Source: Anisus vortex
Taxonomy: Eukaryota; Mollusca; Gastropoda; Planorbidae
DNA: 64,000 nt
Assembly: GCA_949126835.1 (NCBI GenBank)
Contig: OX421509.1
Coordinates: 6,126,411-6,190,410 of the forward strand
Direction of reading: 5' to 3'
Below are positions 55,563 to 64,000 of this stretch, one piece after another; within the stretch, counting starts at the first letter, position 1; each line of letters opens with the position of its first letter. A program made the translations under genes and the position numbers. Under the pieces are notes generated by a model. That model was not told the DNA's origin and made no database searches. It was given only the letters and a program-made list of their open reading frames with translations.

Positions 55563-56791
55563 ATGAAAGAAATAATGTACCATAATTACCCAAGTAATAC
55601 TCAACATGGTACATTTTTCGTACTTAACACTATCGTTTTAATAACCAACAATCAATGGAAGATTATTAGACAATTTAAGCAAACATGGCTCACTGGCACA
55701 ACTAAATTATAAAAAGTGTCACTACCCAATGGTAATTGTGATTATAACGTGATGGACAAATATTTCACCGTTAGTATTAATATTAACTAATGTCTCAACA
55801 AGTACAAATAATTCAAAAATATTCTAGTCATTCTTATTTTAACTATGTACAGTTGTGTGGATTTCCACCAAAAATTTGCAAAAAGTCTTAATCTATTTAA
55901 ACAAATATAACATTGCTCAAACTCTGTCAATTTCCAACAGTTTACTTCTAATATACAAACCAAAAGATAAGTAATACATAACTCGAATCAAACTATAGGT
56001 TACTTCCCCTTTAAATTACAGTGTCAACTTGACATTAACAGGGTTCATACCTAAGATGATGATACGTCCCCTTTTCTCAAATACGAGGAGAAAATACACT
56101 CTAGTTACGATTACTACAGTAATCTAAATATTAAAATGTAATCCACTATTATGCGTTTTTGGCAAATTTAAAAGTTTAATATAAAAGATTGTTCAGGGTT
56201 GAATGAGTGCACACCTTTAGGTACCTTTGTTTCCCTCCATTCCCGGATATATGGAATATATAACAACCTATACAACATAGTGAATATCCACTAGTTTTTC
56301 CCATTCTATTGCCATGATATAACAATTTAGCAATAGATTTCCAATATTATCTATTAATTTATACCAATTAAGATTACATCTCTTTCTAAGATAAAAATTG
56401 TACATATTATTATTTAGTTCCATTCATTAACTAAAATAAAACAAGATAATAAATCAACTAGCTCAAAGTTTTCCCACTTAATTGCATGTGATGACAATTA
56501 CTTTTATCCATCCATATCAAGTAAATACGTGCATATTATATATTTATTGCATCATGCATCAACATTTAAATGGAATTTCTTTTCCATAATCAAATGAATT
56601 TAAAATATATCAGAACATCAATATTATACATGATTATAAGAATTATTAATACTTTCAAAAGACTTGACTTCTGTATGATACAAGTATTCTATAGGTATTC
56701 CATAATCAAAATTCAAACGAATGATAGGTTATCATGACACATTCTTAATGAATAAGTGAGATGATCTGAAAAAGAAGTATGGGTTATTCAG
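55563..56791 (-). other. Non-coding 3' region of the Gmr1-type element
   Basis: About 1.2 kb of AT-rich sequence between stop codon and polypurine tract. No env-like frame was seen. Confidence 0.6.
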
Positions 56792-59700
56792 TCAATCATG
56801 TAGCACCCGAGATAGAGTATCAGCTGTGACGTTGTCCCTACCCCTCAGGTGTTTTATGTTTAAGTCATAGGCTTGGAGGAATAAGCTCCATCTAACAAGC
56901 CTCTGGTTTTGCTTGACCCTGGAGAGAAAAGTCAGAGGGTTGTGGTCGGTCAGTATTTCTATCGGGTACCCAGAGCTGTTTACATAGAAATCAAACTGTT
57001 TTAACGCTAGGATCAACCCTAAAAGTTCCTTCTCACTTGTATTATAATTACGTTCATGGATATTGAATTTCTGTGAGTGGTAGCACACCGGGTGCTCCTC
57101 TCCGTGGTCATCCTGCTGAGTCAGCACCGCTCCCATCCCAGTATCGCACGCGTCTACTGCAATTTTAAAGGGTCTATCAAAACGCGGGGTCACCAAAATA
57201 GGTGCCCTGGATAATCTTAACTTCAACTCATCAAACGCCTTTTGGCACTTGTCAGACCAAACAAAGCGATTGTTCTTCTTTAGTAGGTCAGTTAAGGGGC
57301 AAGCTACCGTAGAAAAGTCCTGGCAAAACTTACGATAATACCCGGCCATTCCAAGGTAACTACGGAGTTGTTTCCTTGTCTGTGGCACTGGGACATTCTG
57401 AATAGCTTCTATTTTAGCATTTACTGGTTTAACCTTTCCACCACCCACTACATGTCCAAGATACTCGATAGTGGCATGTCCAAACTGACTCTTAGCCAGG
57501 TTTATTGTCAAATTGGCGTTATTCAGTCGTTCAAACAAGTGTCGTAGTTGACTGACATGTGTCTTGAAATCTGTACTATACACCACTATGTCGTCGAGGT
57601 AGGCATTACACTGGAAGATACCGCGAGTGAGGGTGTTTATAAGCCTTTGAAACGTCGCAGGGGCATTACGGAGTCCGAATGGCATGACCTTATACCTGTA
57701 AAGTCCGTCAGGTGTCACAAAGGCGGATACTTCCTGTGCCCGTGGCGTCAAAGGAATCTGAAAGTACGCGGAGAGAAGATCAATTTTTGTCACATACGTC
57801 GCATCACCTATCTTATCAATGAGGTCATCAATACGAGGAATGGGATACGAGTCAGTCTTTGTCAAATTATTTAATTTCCTAAAGTCTGTACAAAACCGCA
57901 ATGTGTTGTCGGCTTTTGGTACCAACACACAGGGTGAAGACCATTCGCTATCACATTCTTCCACTATGTCATTTTCTAACATATACTTCACCTCTGCTCT
58001 AATATGTTCAAGTCTGATGGGGTTAACTCTATATGGATGCTGTTTAATTGGCCTGGCAACCTCAGTTAATACTACATCGTGTTCTATTAGATGTGTCCTC
58101 CTGGGAACATCTGTAAACAGTGACTTATATTCATGTACCAGCTCAATAATCTTCTCCTTATCTTCTACCGGAAGATGTTCTAGCCTTGTATCTAAACTCT
58201 TAAGGGCATCTGTATTATTAAGTTTACTTTCTGCAAACTTATATTCTATCCTAGATAAATCCGTCGGGACTCTAGCTAACGAAATCATGGGGACCTCCCG
58301 TGGTTTACTCTTTTCCCTGGAAACATAGGGCTTAAGTAAATTAATATGGCATACCCTCTGTTTTTGTCTCCGGTCAGGAGTCTTTATCAAATAATTGACC
58401 TCGCCAAGCTTTGACTCTATCTCATAGGGTCCACTAAACTTTGCACTTAAAGGCTGATTTTGCAAAGGTAGAAACACAAGAACTTTGTCACCTGGTGCAA
58501 AAGTTCTAGCTGTAGCTTTACGGTCATAGTTCTGTCTCATACGCTCCTGCATCTGTGGAAAATGAATCTTCACATGGTTAAAAGCATTATAAAGCCTATT
58601 TTTAAATTTATCTACATATGACAAAAGTCCAATCGGTTCACTGTCCGTTAGCCAAGTTTCATGTAGAAGTTTCAACGGACCTCTGACTGAGTGTCCATAC
58701 ACAAGTTCGAATGGGCTAAACCCCAGGGATTCCTGAGTGGCCTCCCTTGCAGCGAACAGTACATAAGGCACACCCTTATCCCAGTCTTTCTCGTTTTCAT
58801 AACAGTACTTTTTAAGCATCGATTTTAATGTCTGATGAAACCTTTCCAGAGCTCCCTGGCTCTCAGGATGATAGGCACTTGATAGCCTATGGCTTATCCC
58901 TAATTGTTCCATGACTTGTTTGAAAATGTTCGAAGTAAAGTTAGTCCCCTGGTCGGACTGTACTGTCTTCGGTAGGCCATAACGTGTGAAGAAATTTGTC
59001 AGGGCGTCTACCACCTTCACTGTTGTTATGTTCCGCAACGGAATGGCTTCCGGGAAGCGAGTGGATGAACACATGACTGTGAGCAGGTATTGAAAACCGG
59101 CTTTTGTTTTCGGCAACGGGCCCACGCAATCAATGAGTATATGACTGAATGGTTCATCGAACGCTGGTATCGGCTGGAGTGGAGCGACAGGAATTCGTTG
59201 GTTAGGACGTCCTACCATTTGGCATACGTGGCAAGTCTTGCAGTATTGTTCGACATCTCTTCTCAGTCCTGGCCAGTAGAAATAAGGGAGGATACGGTGG
59301 TGCGTTTTCCGGACTCCCATGTGACCAGCGAAAGGAAGATCATGCGCCATACGCAGTATATCTTGACGATAGCACTTAGGTATTACAATCTGGTGAATAC
59401 TGTCCCACTCGTTTGTACCTGAGTTGAGCGGTTTCGACTTTCTCATCAATACTTCATCTTTCATGTAGAAACATTCCGCCATTGCATCTGCAGTCTTTTC
59501 GTCAACAGCTTTCATTCTGAGTTGCATTATTACTTCGTCATTCAATTGTTCTTTCACCAATTTCTGCTTTGGTGACAAAATGTTATCGTTCTCTGTTGCA
59601 TCACCAGTTGTTAGTTCAGCAAAGAACGTAGCACTTAAATCGATGTCAGGTGTTTCTGTTATCACTGTTTCATTCGCATGTGTGTCTTCAGAACAGACAA

Positions 59701-61600
59701 ACACATCTTTCGTTGCACTACACGGCGTAGCAGGAGTCTTTACCGACTTCTTTTTCTGCATTGCTCTTGTCAGTGCACATGTTGGGCGTTCATTGGCAGG
59801 ACGTAGGTTTTTGTCCTCCGCCATCTTTGTCTCCAACACTTTAACCATGGGCTCGACAGTGACTCTGCCGCCCATAATGTCATTTCCTAATATCATGGAA
59901 ACGCCTTTGACGGGTAGTGCGCGCCACACTCCCACTACGATGTTACCTGTAAAAATATCCGACTCGAGTTTTATTCTGTGCAGTGGAGCTTCCACAGCCT
60001 CCATACTAGCACCTCTCAGCACAACAGACTCACCGGTACTGGTGGCATCTGTTAACGGCACACTGCCCTCCAGGATCACGCTGACAGCAGAACCCGTGTC
60101 ACGTAATATCTGTATTTTCTTCTTGCTGAGTACATCGACTTCTGTCGACACTGTCCCCTCGTAGACAAAGGGTCGAAAATCGGATAGGTCGTCCTCTTCC
60201 GGGACTTCAGGAACCATCTGTTCCTCACGGCCTTCCGAAAGCATAATAGATTGAGTACAGCTATTCTCTTTTACCTTAGATAGACTGTTCTCAAAAACCA
60301 TCGACTCCACAACTATGGGCGATGCCGGCCGCATTTCTTTTGAGTTTCTTGACCCTGTGTTGCACACTTCTTCTGTCTGCTTGCTATCTTTCTGCACTCT
60401 GGCACAGTGTAGAATCCAACAATCTTTCTTCATGTGGCCCTCTTTCTTGCAATTGAAACATACCACCTTTGCTTTATTTACATCTGTCTGCTTCCTGAAA
60501 TGAACTAAGTTACTATTATTATTTACACCACTGTTCTTATTATTGTTTTCACTTGTCTCTTTTGGTTTACTAGCCTCCTTGGACTCTGGTTTGTGCACTT
60601 TGGGTTTGTCAGCATAATATGGCTTTATGCTGGCGTGAATTATGGCATAGTTATCTGCCAATCTAGCAGCTTCATGCACATCTTCAACCCCTCGGTCTGA
60701 GATGTGAGTTTTAATATCCACTCGAATACAATCATTGAATTCCTCAAACAATATTAGGTTCTTGAGTTTATCAAACTCACTTACATTCTGTGACCTTAGC
60801 CACTGTTCTAACATTTTCTCCTTTTGTCTCAAAAAGTCTACATGAGTTTGATCATATGCCTTCTTTCTGTCTCTAAATAGCTTTCTATATTTTTCTGGTG
60901 TCAGGGAATAACTTTTCAGCACCCTATCTTTGATTACTTCATAGTCATTTATTTCCTCGGGTGTTAAACTCAACACTACGTCCAATGCTTTTCCTTTGTT
61001 GAGAGTTGACCTTAACAATAAAGCCATCTTATCATCAGGGAACTGATAATCTACAGCTATCCTCTCAAAAAGCAAAAAGAAATCTTGAACATCTTCTTCT
61101 CTGAATATAGGCAAGTGTTGCTTCATTGCGCTAATATCCATACCGTTGCTGTCCCTACGATGGTCAGGTCTGTTCATGCGTGCCATCTCTATCCTTTCTC
61201 TGCTTTCAATTTCTATCCTAATTCTTTCCAATTCTCTCCTTTCCATACTTTCTAATTCCATTCTCTTCATAGCTAATTGGAATTTTAGGTTTTCACTCAA
61301 CCCTTCATCTTCATCATTGTTTGATGATCTAGATGACATATTTCTTACCTCGTCTCCGTGGGCAATTACCTCGCCCCCACTGGGAGCTACATAACCTTCA
61401 TTGATATCGTTCTGTCCCACTTCAACTACACTACCAGTGTTCATGGCATTCTGCCCGTTCAAACATGTCATAATTTCTTTGGTCAAACGATTACGATTAG
61501 GTCTTGCCTGTCCTGCCTCAATCCCAAAGGACTCAGCTAATTCTTTTAGTTCAGCAAATGATATGGCATTAAGTTCCTCACTTGATATATTCGAAGCCAT
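56792..61600 (-). CDS. Gag-pol polyprotein, integrase before RT
   Basis: 1602 residues, open throughout. N-terminus (about 8-48): SAP-like ISFAELKELAESFGI. Then a coiled coil (about 100-140) and a SCAN-like capsid (about 150-330; EKMLEQWLRSQNVSEF, ILFEEFNDCIRVDIKTHIS). Zinc knuckle CFNCKKEGHMKKDC near 381-394. Aspartic protease RDTGSAVSVIL near 498. Integrase: H/H/C/C near 752-792 (GHMGVRKTHHRILPYFYWPG, CKTCHVC), first Asp in ILIDCVGPLP (about 823), second in VQSDQGTNF (about 882), catalytic Glu in GALERFHQ (about 919), and a GPY/F-type end (KFSGPYEI, HINLLKPY) near 1050-1090. RT about 1170-1400 with KIDLLSAYFQIPL and YLDD (about 1335). RNase H about 1470-1600 with VDACDTGMGAVL and LTDHNPL. 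Catalytic residues look intact. Ty3/Gypsy elements normally have RT before integrase; the order here is that of the Gmr1 group. Confidence 0.93.
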   Translation of the reverse strand: MASNISSEELNAISFAELKELAESFGIEAGQARPNRNRLTKEIMTCLNGQNAMNTGSVVEVGQNDINEGYVAPSGGEVIAHGDEVRNMSSRSSNNDEDEGLSENLKFQLAMKRMELESMERRELERIRIEIESRERIEMARMNRPDHRRDSNGMDISAMKQHLPIFREEDVQDFFLLFERIAVDYQFPDDKMALLLRSTLNKGKALDVVLSLTPEEINDYEVIKDRVLKSYSLTPEKYRKLFRDRKKAYDQTHVDFLRQKEKMLEQWLRSQNVSEFDKLKNLILFEEFNDCIRVDIKTHISDRGVEDVHEAARLADNYAIIHASIKPYYADKPKVHKPESKEASKPKETSENNNKNSGVNNNSNLVHFRKQTDVNKAKVVCFNCKKEGHMKKDCWILHCARVQKDSKQTEEVCNTGSRNSKEMRPASPIVVESMVFENSLSKVKENSCTQSIMLSEGREEQMVPEVPEEDDLSDFRPFVYEGTVSTEVDVLSKKKIQILRDTGSAVSVILEGSVPLTDATSTGESVVLRGASMEAVEAPLHRIKLESDIFTGNIVVGVWRALPVKGVSMILGNDIMGGRVTVEPMVKVLETKMAEDKNLRPANERPTCALTRAMQKKKSVKTPATPCSATKDVFVCSEDTHANETVITETPDIDLSATFFAELTTGDATENDNILSPKQKLVKEQLNDEVIMQLRMKAVDEKTADAMAECFYMKDEVLMRKSKPLNSGTNEWDSIHQIVIPKCYRQDILRMAHDLPFAGHMGVRKTHHRILPYFYWPGLRRDVEQYCKTCHVCQMVGRPNQRIPVAPLQPIPAFDEPFSHILIDCVGPLPKTKAGFQYLLTVMCSSTRFPEAIPLRNITTVKVVDALTNFFTRYGLPKTVQSDQGTNFTSNIFKQVMEQLGISHRLSSAYHPESQGALERFHQTLKSMLKKYCYENEKDWDKGVPYVLFAAREATQESLGFSPFELVYGHSVRGPLKLLHETWLTDSEPIGLLSYVDKFKNRLYNAFNHVKIHFPQMQERMRQNYDRKATARTFAPGDKVLVFLPLQNQPLSAKFSGPYEIESKLGEVNYLIKTPDRRQKQRVCHINLLKPYVSREKSKPREVPMISLARVPTDLSRIEYKFAESKLNNTDALKSLDTRLEHLPVEDKEKIIELVHEYKSLFTDVPRRTHLIEHDVVLTEVARPIKQHPYRVNPIRLEHIRAEVKYMLENDIVEECDSEWSSPCVLVPKADNTLRFCTDFRKLNNLTKTDSYPIPRIDDLIDKIGDATYVTKIDLLSAYFQIPLTPRAQEVSAFVTPDGLYRYKVMPFGLRNAPATFQRLINTLTRGIFQCNAYLDDIVVYSTDFKTHVSQLRHLFERLNNANLTINLAKSQFGHATIEYLGHVVGGGKVKPVNAKIEAIQNVPVPQTRKQLRSYLGMAGYYRKFCQDFSTVACPLTDLLKKNNRFVWSDKCQKAFDELKLRLSRAPILVTPRFDRPFKIAVDACDTGMGAVLTQQDDHGEEHPVCYHSQKFNIHERNYNTSEKELLGLILALKQFDFYVNSSGYPIEILTDHNPLTFLSRVKQNQRLVRWSLFLQAYDLNIKHLRGRDNVTADTLSRVLHD

Positions 61601-61871
61601 AGTATAGCGTTCGAAATATTTGTTATAGTAGAGTAGTATATATTGTATAATAAAATATAAAGTTCCAACTTACGATTTGTCCAGAAATTTGCACAATATA
61701 ATATTAAACACTTCGTGGAATCTTCACACTTCCCAAGGAATAAAAACGCAAACCAGTTCTCTCCTCTTTTTAAAAAGAATAGTTTCACAGTCCGAACGAG
61801 ACTACCAAATCTTGTCAATCCTAGGTCAGGAAAAGTAGAACTCAAATATACCGGGCGAGACCACCAAATTT
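61601..61871 (-). other. Leader and primer-binding site of the Gmr1-type element
   Basis: Just inside the 5' LTR the minus strand reads AAATTTGGTGGTCTCGCCCG, a primer-binding site candidate starting at TGG. The leader to the gag ATG is about 270 bp. Confidence 0.6.
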
Positions 61872-62546
61872 TGTTACGTCCACAATCCCCTTGTGGCCAG
61901 AGCTGTGTAGATCTTGCTGATAATTCTCGTTAGTCCTAGGGGAGACTTTAATTATTAGTATTTATGTTTCAGTATTACACGAACTCTTCTTATAGTCCTG
62001 GGCACAAATTCAGTATTTGTATTCCAACATTTCCTTTCTTGTAAATTATGGTAGTAGATAAATCTTATAGTAATGTATACAACACAATAGGATAGTAACT
62101 TGACAAAGAAGCTTCAGTGTAACTGTTGTTGATAGTTTATTTCAGGTGGTATGTTCAATATATACAATATATCTATTATGTACAGTTAGAATAAAATAGT
62201 GCAAACACAAACGTTCTCAAAAGAACATATTTTGAAACTCTCTGTCTTTCAGACAAAACAAATCATTAAATACTATCCGAGTGGTGCAAGGGACAGACCC
62301 ACTACCAGTAGGGGTGAAAATCATGGTAACATTACAAAACTCATAACAAAACGATATGAACTTCCCCTATTAAATAATGAGTCGTTCCCAGACTCTGAGA
62401 ATTTGAGATCAACACAGAATCCCAGCATTACCTAGAACATTTCGTTTTCCTACTAAACGTCCTAATATCGCGTGTAGTAAGAAAAGAGAGAGAGAGGAGA
62501 ATAAACATTGCGTGTTCCAATTCTTGGAAAAACAATATACATGACA
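61872..62546 (-). repeat. LTR of the Gmr1-type element, 5' copy
   Basis: 675 bp, TG...CA in both readings. On the minus strand AATAAA occurs at 62141-62136, a possible poly(A) signal. Confidence 0.93.
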
Positions 62547-62550
62547 CTCT

Positions 62551-62756
62551 ATACAAATCATTCAACAAAGAGATCGTAGGAAGGGTCTGTAGACGTTCGG
62601 AAAGTCTATACACATATTAGAAATAAGTTATTTGTTTATTAGTTTGCGATATATTTCCATTTATTACCACAGTGAGTATTGTTCTCATTCGGACGGAAAC
62701 CTTCTGAGTGGGAAGGTTCTAAACGTTTGATTATATTTATTCATCAAATTATATAA
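62551..62756. other. Intron DNA after the Gmr1-type element
   Basis: Unique AT-rich DNA; no feature was recognised. Confidence 0.4.
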
Positions 62757-62968
<212 letters not shown>

Positions 62969-62977
62969 CATTTTTAG

Positions 62978-63178
62978 GGCGATCGTCCCACCTTTATACA
63001 GTTAAGTCCTTGGAGAAATCGGCCATACTACGATACATGGCTAACAATACGTACTTACCCTGGGTGGGTCTGAATGCTATGAATAAAAAAGGCACTTATA
63101 TATGGGAGGACGACAACACTGTATGTGACAGCAACTGCTTTGAGCAAATAAATGCATATTTTGGGAATAAAAGTACAG
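62978..63178 (+). CDS. Lectin gene 2, C-type lectin core exon
   Basis: A 201-nt exon after CATTTTTAG with the donor ACAG|GTAAAT. The frame, phase 1, begins RSSHLYTVKSLEKSAILRY and includes LPWVGLNAMNKKGTYIWED and DNTVCD, matching exon 3 of lectin gene 1 with eight extra codons. The terminal exon (EPN-like motif and last three cysteines) is not in the window. Confidence 0.87.
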
Positions 63179-63180
63179 GT

Positions 63181-63599
63181 AAATATAATTTAATCACTTC
63201 TTTCTTTATTTTTATTTAAATTTTCAAAGTATATGATATCATCAATAAGCTGTAAAAATGTTCATACTGGTTGGAATAGTTTGGGGAAATCGGGAATGTT
63301 CGGTAAAGTTTGAAAATAAAGACCACGATTTGGGAAAATGTTTGTAAGTGCTAAAACTGAACGAAACTACATCAACACATTATTTTTTTATAAAATAACT
63401 TTTTAGTTAAGCAGACGATAATAAATATGATAGTTATATAAAGGATATCTTAAGTTCATTTTTTTTTCCAAAAATATTTCGATAAGTAATTAAAAAAAAC
63501 AACATCAAAACATTTTTAGTATTATTTAGTTTCACTTCCGGTTTAGACTACCAGATATTAAGATATTTTACACATAAAAGAAAGTCGTATCAAATGTAG
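63181..63599. other. AT-rich intron DNA
   Basis: No feature was recognised; the terminal exon of lectin gene 2 is not here. Confidence 0.4.
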
Positions 63600-63690
63600 T
63601 TAGGTACTGGGTAGACTCCGAACCCGGGGAAAAAATCCAAGACTTCACCAAGACTCGTAACCAGGACCTTTGATAAGCCAGTGAAAGGTA
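63600..63690 (-). mobile_element. SINE family 1, fragment
   Basis: Reverse complement of the head-to-body junction (ggtactgggtagactc, aacccggggaaaaaatccaa, gactcgtaaccaggacc). Confidence 0.6.
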
Positions 63691-64000
63691 AATACCGATC
63701 TATAAATTGGTCTATGAAATCTGTCCAAACTTTGTGCAAAGTTTGGGAATTTAAACATGACTTTACGAAACATAAATTTATACATTGTACAATAATTAAA
63801 TTGATACTAATCGTTCATAAGAATTTCAGTAGTAATGGTAGAAATATTTCATAGGCCAAGGTCGTTTGTTTTTCCCAGTTATTAAGGTCGACGGTTTCTC
63901 CAAGTTACACGCTCGGACAACATGGTCGACTTCAATGCTAGTGGTAGTATTCGGATACTCCCTCGCACGCTAATATTTTATTATATATTCTCTGTTTACA
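63691..64000. other. Unannotated DNA at the window end
   Basis: No gene or repeat was recognised. Confidence 0.4.

Larger units (their letters stand above)
54887..62546 (-). mobile_element. Full-length Gmr1-type Ty3/Gypsy retrotransposon
   Basis: A 7.66-kb element with LTRs at both ends and a 4-bp target duplication CTCT (54883-54886 and 62547-62550). On the minus strand: 5' LTR (62546-61872), primer-binding site, leader, one open gag-pol frame (61600-56792), about 1.23 kb non-coding, polypurine tract and 3' LTR (55550-54887). The open frame and near-identical LTRs suggest recent, possibly still active, insertion. It lies antisense in the intron of lectin gene 2 between exons 54156 and 62978. 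Gag and pol are fused with no frameshift or stop. Confidence 0.93.

Noticed and set aside
55563..56791. env-like gene in the Gmr1-type element
   Set aside because: No open frame of useful length, signal peptide or membrane segment was found between pol and the 3' LTR.
58941..59422. Overlapping opposite-strand frames within the gag-pol gene
   Set aside because: They are shadows of the 1602-codon frame with no family resemblance.

Overview
The window is eukaryotic nuclear DNA. It is AT-rich and gene-poor, has GT-AG introns and many microsatellites, and is crowded with LINEs, tRNA-derived SINEs, hAT/mariner/piggyBac-type MITEs and LTR retrotransposons. The secreted PAN-plus-C-type-lectin exons, the Jockey/CR1/RTE-like LINEs and the SINE types fit a gastropod mollusc, probably a heterobranch (pulmonate-like) snail. 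That assignment is inference; no ribosomal or mitochondrial marker is present.

Host genes. (1) 8.2-11.7 kb: a small secreted cysteine-rich peptide of 77 codons (11223-11456, +), with a possible TATA promoter and untranslated first exon about 3 kb upstream and a poly(A) signal at 11676. (2) 19.6-23.7 kb (+): four phase-1 exons of a lectin-like protein (PAN/apple-like exon, then a C-type lectin domain over three exons), ending at a stop codon and a poly(A) signal; its first exon was not found. (3) 26.16-26.27 kb (-): one terminal C-type-lectin exon of a third paralogue, the only one with an intact EPN motif. (4) 33.85-63.2 kb (+): a second paralogue of the four-exon gene, with a signal-peptide exon at 33852 and exons at 52305, 54156 and 62978; its last exon lies beyond the window. 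The three loci look like a local lectin cluster.

Mobile elements. Gene 4 has been stretched by LTR retrotransposons. Its first intron holds 37921-50628, a non-autonomous LTR element (minus strand) with another copy of the same family (43071-49414, plus strand) inserted into its gag. All four 625-bp LTRs and both 4-bp target-site duplications are visible. The intron between its third and fourth visible exons holds a full-length element (54887-62546, minus) with one open 1602-codon gag-pol frame. Its domain order is gag, protease, integrase, reverse transcriptase, RNase H, i.e. integrase ahead of RT although the proteins are Ty3/Gypsy type. This is the hallmark of the Gmr1 group, and its capsid resembles the SCAN domain. 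The short nested elements code for a related gag-protease followed by an integrase shrunk by three in-frame deletions and a new hydrophobic tail; they lack RT and RNase H and presumably depend on relatives like the full-length element.

The rest is older debris: three LINE families (called A, B and C here), three SINE families (1, 2 and 3), many MITEs with recognisable target-site duplications, a decayed hAT transposase at 17.5-19.0 kb, four minisatellites and several long microsatellites. Two microsatellites lie just upstream of paralogous lectin exons and make up their polypyrimidine tracts. The 5.1-5.5 kb repeat is an uninterrupted paralogue of the site into which the nested LTR element inserted, and confirms that insertion.
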